Shown here piece by piece: positions 6,649 through 7,762 of a DNA stretch of 7,762 nt (its first letter is position 1; the number at the start of each line of letters is the position of its first letter). The translations under genes and the position numbers were made by a program. The stretch is from Novosphingobium sp. (GTDB taxonomy: Bacteria > Pseudomonadota > Alphaproteobacteria > Sphingomonadales > Sphingomonadaceae). Where the stretch lies: assembly GCA_009885425.1 (NCBI GenBank), contig VFKS01000284.1, forward strand, positions 1 through 7,762, in the 5' to 3' direction. A model generated the notes under the pieces. It saw only the letters and a list, made by a program, of their open reading frames with translations, was not told the DNA's origin and made no database searches.

Positions 6649-6670
6649 TTTGTCATACATGTATAACAAA
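6649..6670 (-). promoter_or_regulatory. Palindromic operator/promoter of the toxin-antitoxin operon
   Basis: The half TTTGTCATACA at 6649-6659 and the half TGTATAACAAA at 6660-6670 are reverse complements except for one pair. The site ends 13 nt before the antitoxin start codon and overlaps a plausible -10 (TATACA on the - strand), with a weak TTGTAG -35 about 15 nt farther upstream, at the end of the NnrU gene. This is the expected place for autorepression by a ribbon-helix-helix antitoxin. The palindrome is seen directly; the promoter boxes are inferred and their spacing is short. Confidence 0.65.
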
Positions 6671-6680
6671 TCGGAGCAGA

Positions 6681-7364
6681 CTACAACCACCGCCAAATCC
6701 CCGCCGGAATCCCGGTCAGCCAGAGATGCGCCCAGCAGGCCGCCAGCCACAGCGCCAGCCCGCCAATCCAGGCCACTGCCCCGGCCCGGTGCAGCTGGCC
6801 CAGCCGCGGCCAGTATGAGGTGTGGTCTTCCCAGCGGCTCCAGGCATCGCCCAGCTGGTCTTTCTTCTTGCCGTCCTGCAAAGCCGCTCCGGCCAGCGCG
6901 AGAAAGGCGATTGCGGCGCTCAGTACGATCACGCGCGGCACCGGGCTGACCAACACGTGGGCTGCGCTCCACAGCGCGAACGACCACATCATCGGGTGCC
7001 GGGTGATCTGGAACACCCCTCGCGGCTTCTGCCTGGCAAGCTCGCGGGCACCCGGGGCAGGCAGTGCAGGGTTGCCGCTGAACGATCCCGCCAGCAGCAC
7101 CGAAGCCACCAGCATGACCAGCGTCGCCAGCGCCCAGGCGACCGGCTTGGTCCCGTCCCACAGCGGCACCGCATAGGCCGGCACACCGCGGAAGGCTATG
7201 ACCATCCAGGCAAAGCTGGCCAGCGCCACCAGCGAATAGAGCGCCTGGAAGCCGATGGCACCCAGCGCTTTGACGATCGGCTGGCGCAGCGGGTGCGACA
7301 GTGCGAAATGGGTGCCGATGAAAGTAACCGCGGCGGCGATCAGTTCGGCAAGTGCTTCGTCCAT
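6681..7364 (-). CDS. NnrU family integral membrane protein
   Basis: This 227-residue protein has about six hydrophobic segments and matches the NnrU family. It has an early THFALSHPLR segment (residues 18-27), typical of NnrU, and 'ITRHPMMWSFALWSAAHVL' with RHPMMW at residues 122-127, also seen in related methyltransferase-like membrane proteins. NnrU was named from a nitric oxide/nitrite reductase gene cluster, but most family members lie outside such clusters and their activity is not established. The start at 7364 has a GAGGGGGA purine run with a 6-nt spacer. It follows the amidohydrolase by 34 nt on the same strand, so the two may share a transcript. The toxin-antitoxin operon begins 44 nt after its stop with its own promoter. 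No denitrification gene is visible nearby. Confidence 0.87.
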   Translation of the reverse strand: MDEALAELIAAAVTFIGTHFALSHPLRQPIVKALGAIGFQALYSLVALASFAWMVIAFRGVPAYAVPLWDGTKPVAWALATLVMLVASVLLAGSFSGNPALPAPGARELARQKPRGVFQITRHPMMWSFALWSAAHVLVSPVPRVIVLSAAIAFLALAGAALQDGKKKDQLGDAWSRWEDHTSYWPRLGQLHRAGAVAWIGGLALWLAACWAHLWLTGIPAGIWRWL

Positions 7365-7377
7365 CCCAGTTCCCCCT

Positions 7378-7389
7378 CAAGGATCCTTG
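7378..7389. promoter_or_regulatory. 12-bp palindrome overlapping the NnrU ribosome-binding region
   Basis: CAAGGATCCTTG is a perfect 12-bp palindrome in the 34-nt gap between the amidohydrolase and NnrU genes, touching the purine run used as ribosome-binding site. It could be an operator or a small RNA fold affecting NnrU translation, or chance. Confidence 0.2.
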
Positions 7390-7398
7390 CGTCCCATT

Positions 7399-7762
7399 CT
7401 ACCAGTCGTAAGCCTTGGGTAAATCCCCTTCCGCCGGGGTGGCGTAGCGCTCGCGCAGCCGGGTCTGATGGTTGCTGAGCGGTTGTTCGATCCCGTCGAT
7501 GAACACCTGGATCACACCCGAGCCGGCCTCGAGCGGATCGCCGTCCCAGATCACCACGTCGCCGGCGCGCCCGGGGCGCAGCGAGCCGATCCGGTCGCCC
7601 AGCCCCAACGCCTCGGCCGGGCCGGAGCTGATCGCGGCGAAAGCCTTGCCCCAGCTCAGCCCGCTGGCGCCCGGCACCCGGATCAGCGCGACAAGATTGC
7701 CGGCGAACTGCGGGGCATAGCGCGGCTGGTCGAAGAACGCGCCGAGCGAGACCTTGACCCCG
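7399..7762 (-). CDS. Amidohydrolase-family protein, C-terminal end (truncated by window edge)
   Basis: The frame is open from the right edge to a TAG at 7399, giving about 120 residues of the C-terminus. It shows the closing part of the amidohydrolase superfamily TIM-barrel enzymes. 'AFAAISSGPAEALGLGDRIGSL' matches the usual 'T.NPA..LGL.D.IGSL' run, followed by RPGRAGDVVIWDGDPLE and 'VIQVFIDGIE', the beta-sandwich strands. These enzymes hydrolyse C-N bonds or related groups with a metal centre; the metal-binding residues lie upstream and are not in the window, so substrate and activity cannot be judged. The GTG near 7677 is internal rather than a start, because family-like sequence continues before it. 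The stop is 34 nt from the NnrU start. Confidence 0.83.
   Translation of the reverse strand, partial: GVKVSLGAFFDQPRYAPQFAGNLVALIRVPGASGLSWGKAFAAISSGPAEALGLGDRIGSLRPGRAGDVVIWDGDPLEAGSGVIQVFIDGIEQPLSNHQTRLRERYATPAEGDLPKAYDW

Noticed and set aside
6681..7364. NnrU gene as evidence for a denitrification cluster.
   Set aside because: No nitrite or nitric oxide reductase genes are visible, and the family name does not establish the function.
6640..7380. A 246-residue open frame on the - strand overlapping the NnrU gene.
   Set aside because: It covers the same DNA in another frame and has the Arg/Gly/Ala-rich look of a shadow. The NnrU frame has family motifs, helices and a ribosome-binding site.
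7399..7677. A complete 92-residue gene starting at GTG 7677.
   Set aside because: The same frame stays open to the window edge with amidohydrolase-like sequence before the GTG, so it is an internal codon of a truncated gene.

Overview
The window looks like ordinary chromosome from a GC-rich alphaproteobacterium, most likely a sphingomonad (Sphingomonadaceae or Erythrobacteraceae). This rests on base composition, the murJ-trpS order, a UrcA-family secreted protein, a coaBC-dut pair with an unusually long CoaBC linker, and scattered GANTC sites. The taxonomic call is inference. No insertion sequence, phage gene, CRISPR array, tRNA or rRNA was found.

Layout. On the + strand, the window opens inside murJ (lipid II flippase, C-terminal three fifths), followed 7 nt later by trpS (tryptophanyl-tRNA synthetase). 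After a 116-nt gap comes a DUF4136-type outer-membrane or periplasmic lipoprotein, which ends at a GC-rich stem-loop. On the - strand, facing it, is a small secreted UrcA-family protein with a 243-nt AT-rich upstream spacer. Further along on the - strand, coaBC (coenzyme A synthesis) and dut (dUTPase) overlap by 17 nt and end at an intrinsic terminator. Divergent from coaBC on the + strand is a small DUF4345-like membrane protein. Its 3' side carries two stem-loops, one with 35-nt arms that match at 34 of 35 positions. The rest of the window is a - strand block. In transcription order it is the C-terminal end of an amidohydrolase (cut by the window edge), an NnrU-family membrane protein 34 nt downstream, then a RelB-type antitoxin and RelE/ParE-type toxin pair with its own palindromic promoter/operator.

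How the genes relate. Most are housekeeping genes: cell wall precursor export, tRNA charging, CoA synthesis and dUTP removal. The accessory material is the toxin-antitoxin module and the large inverted repeat beside it. I see no convincing undescribed multi-gene system. The best leads are the acidic linker inside CoaBC, the 86-bp inverted repeat, the toxin's TTG start overlapping the antitoxin stop, and the AT-rich spacer upstream of the UrcA gene.
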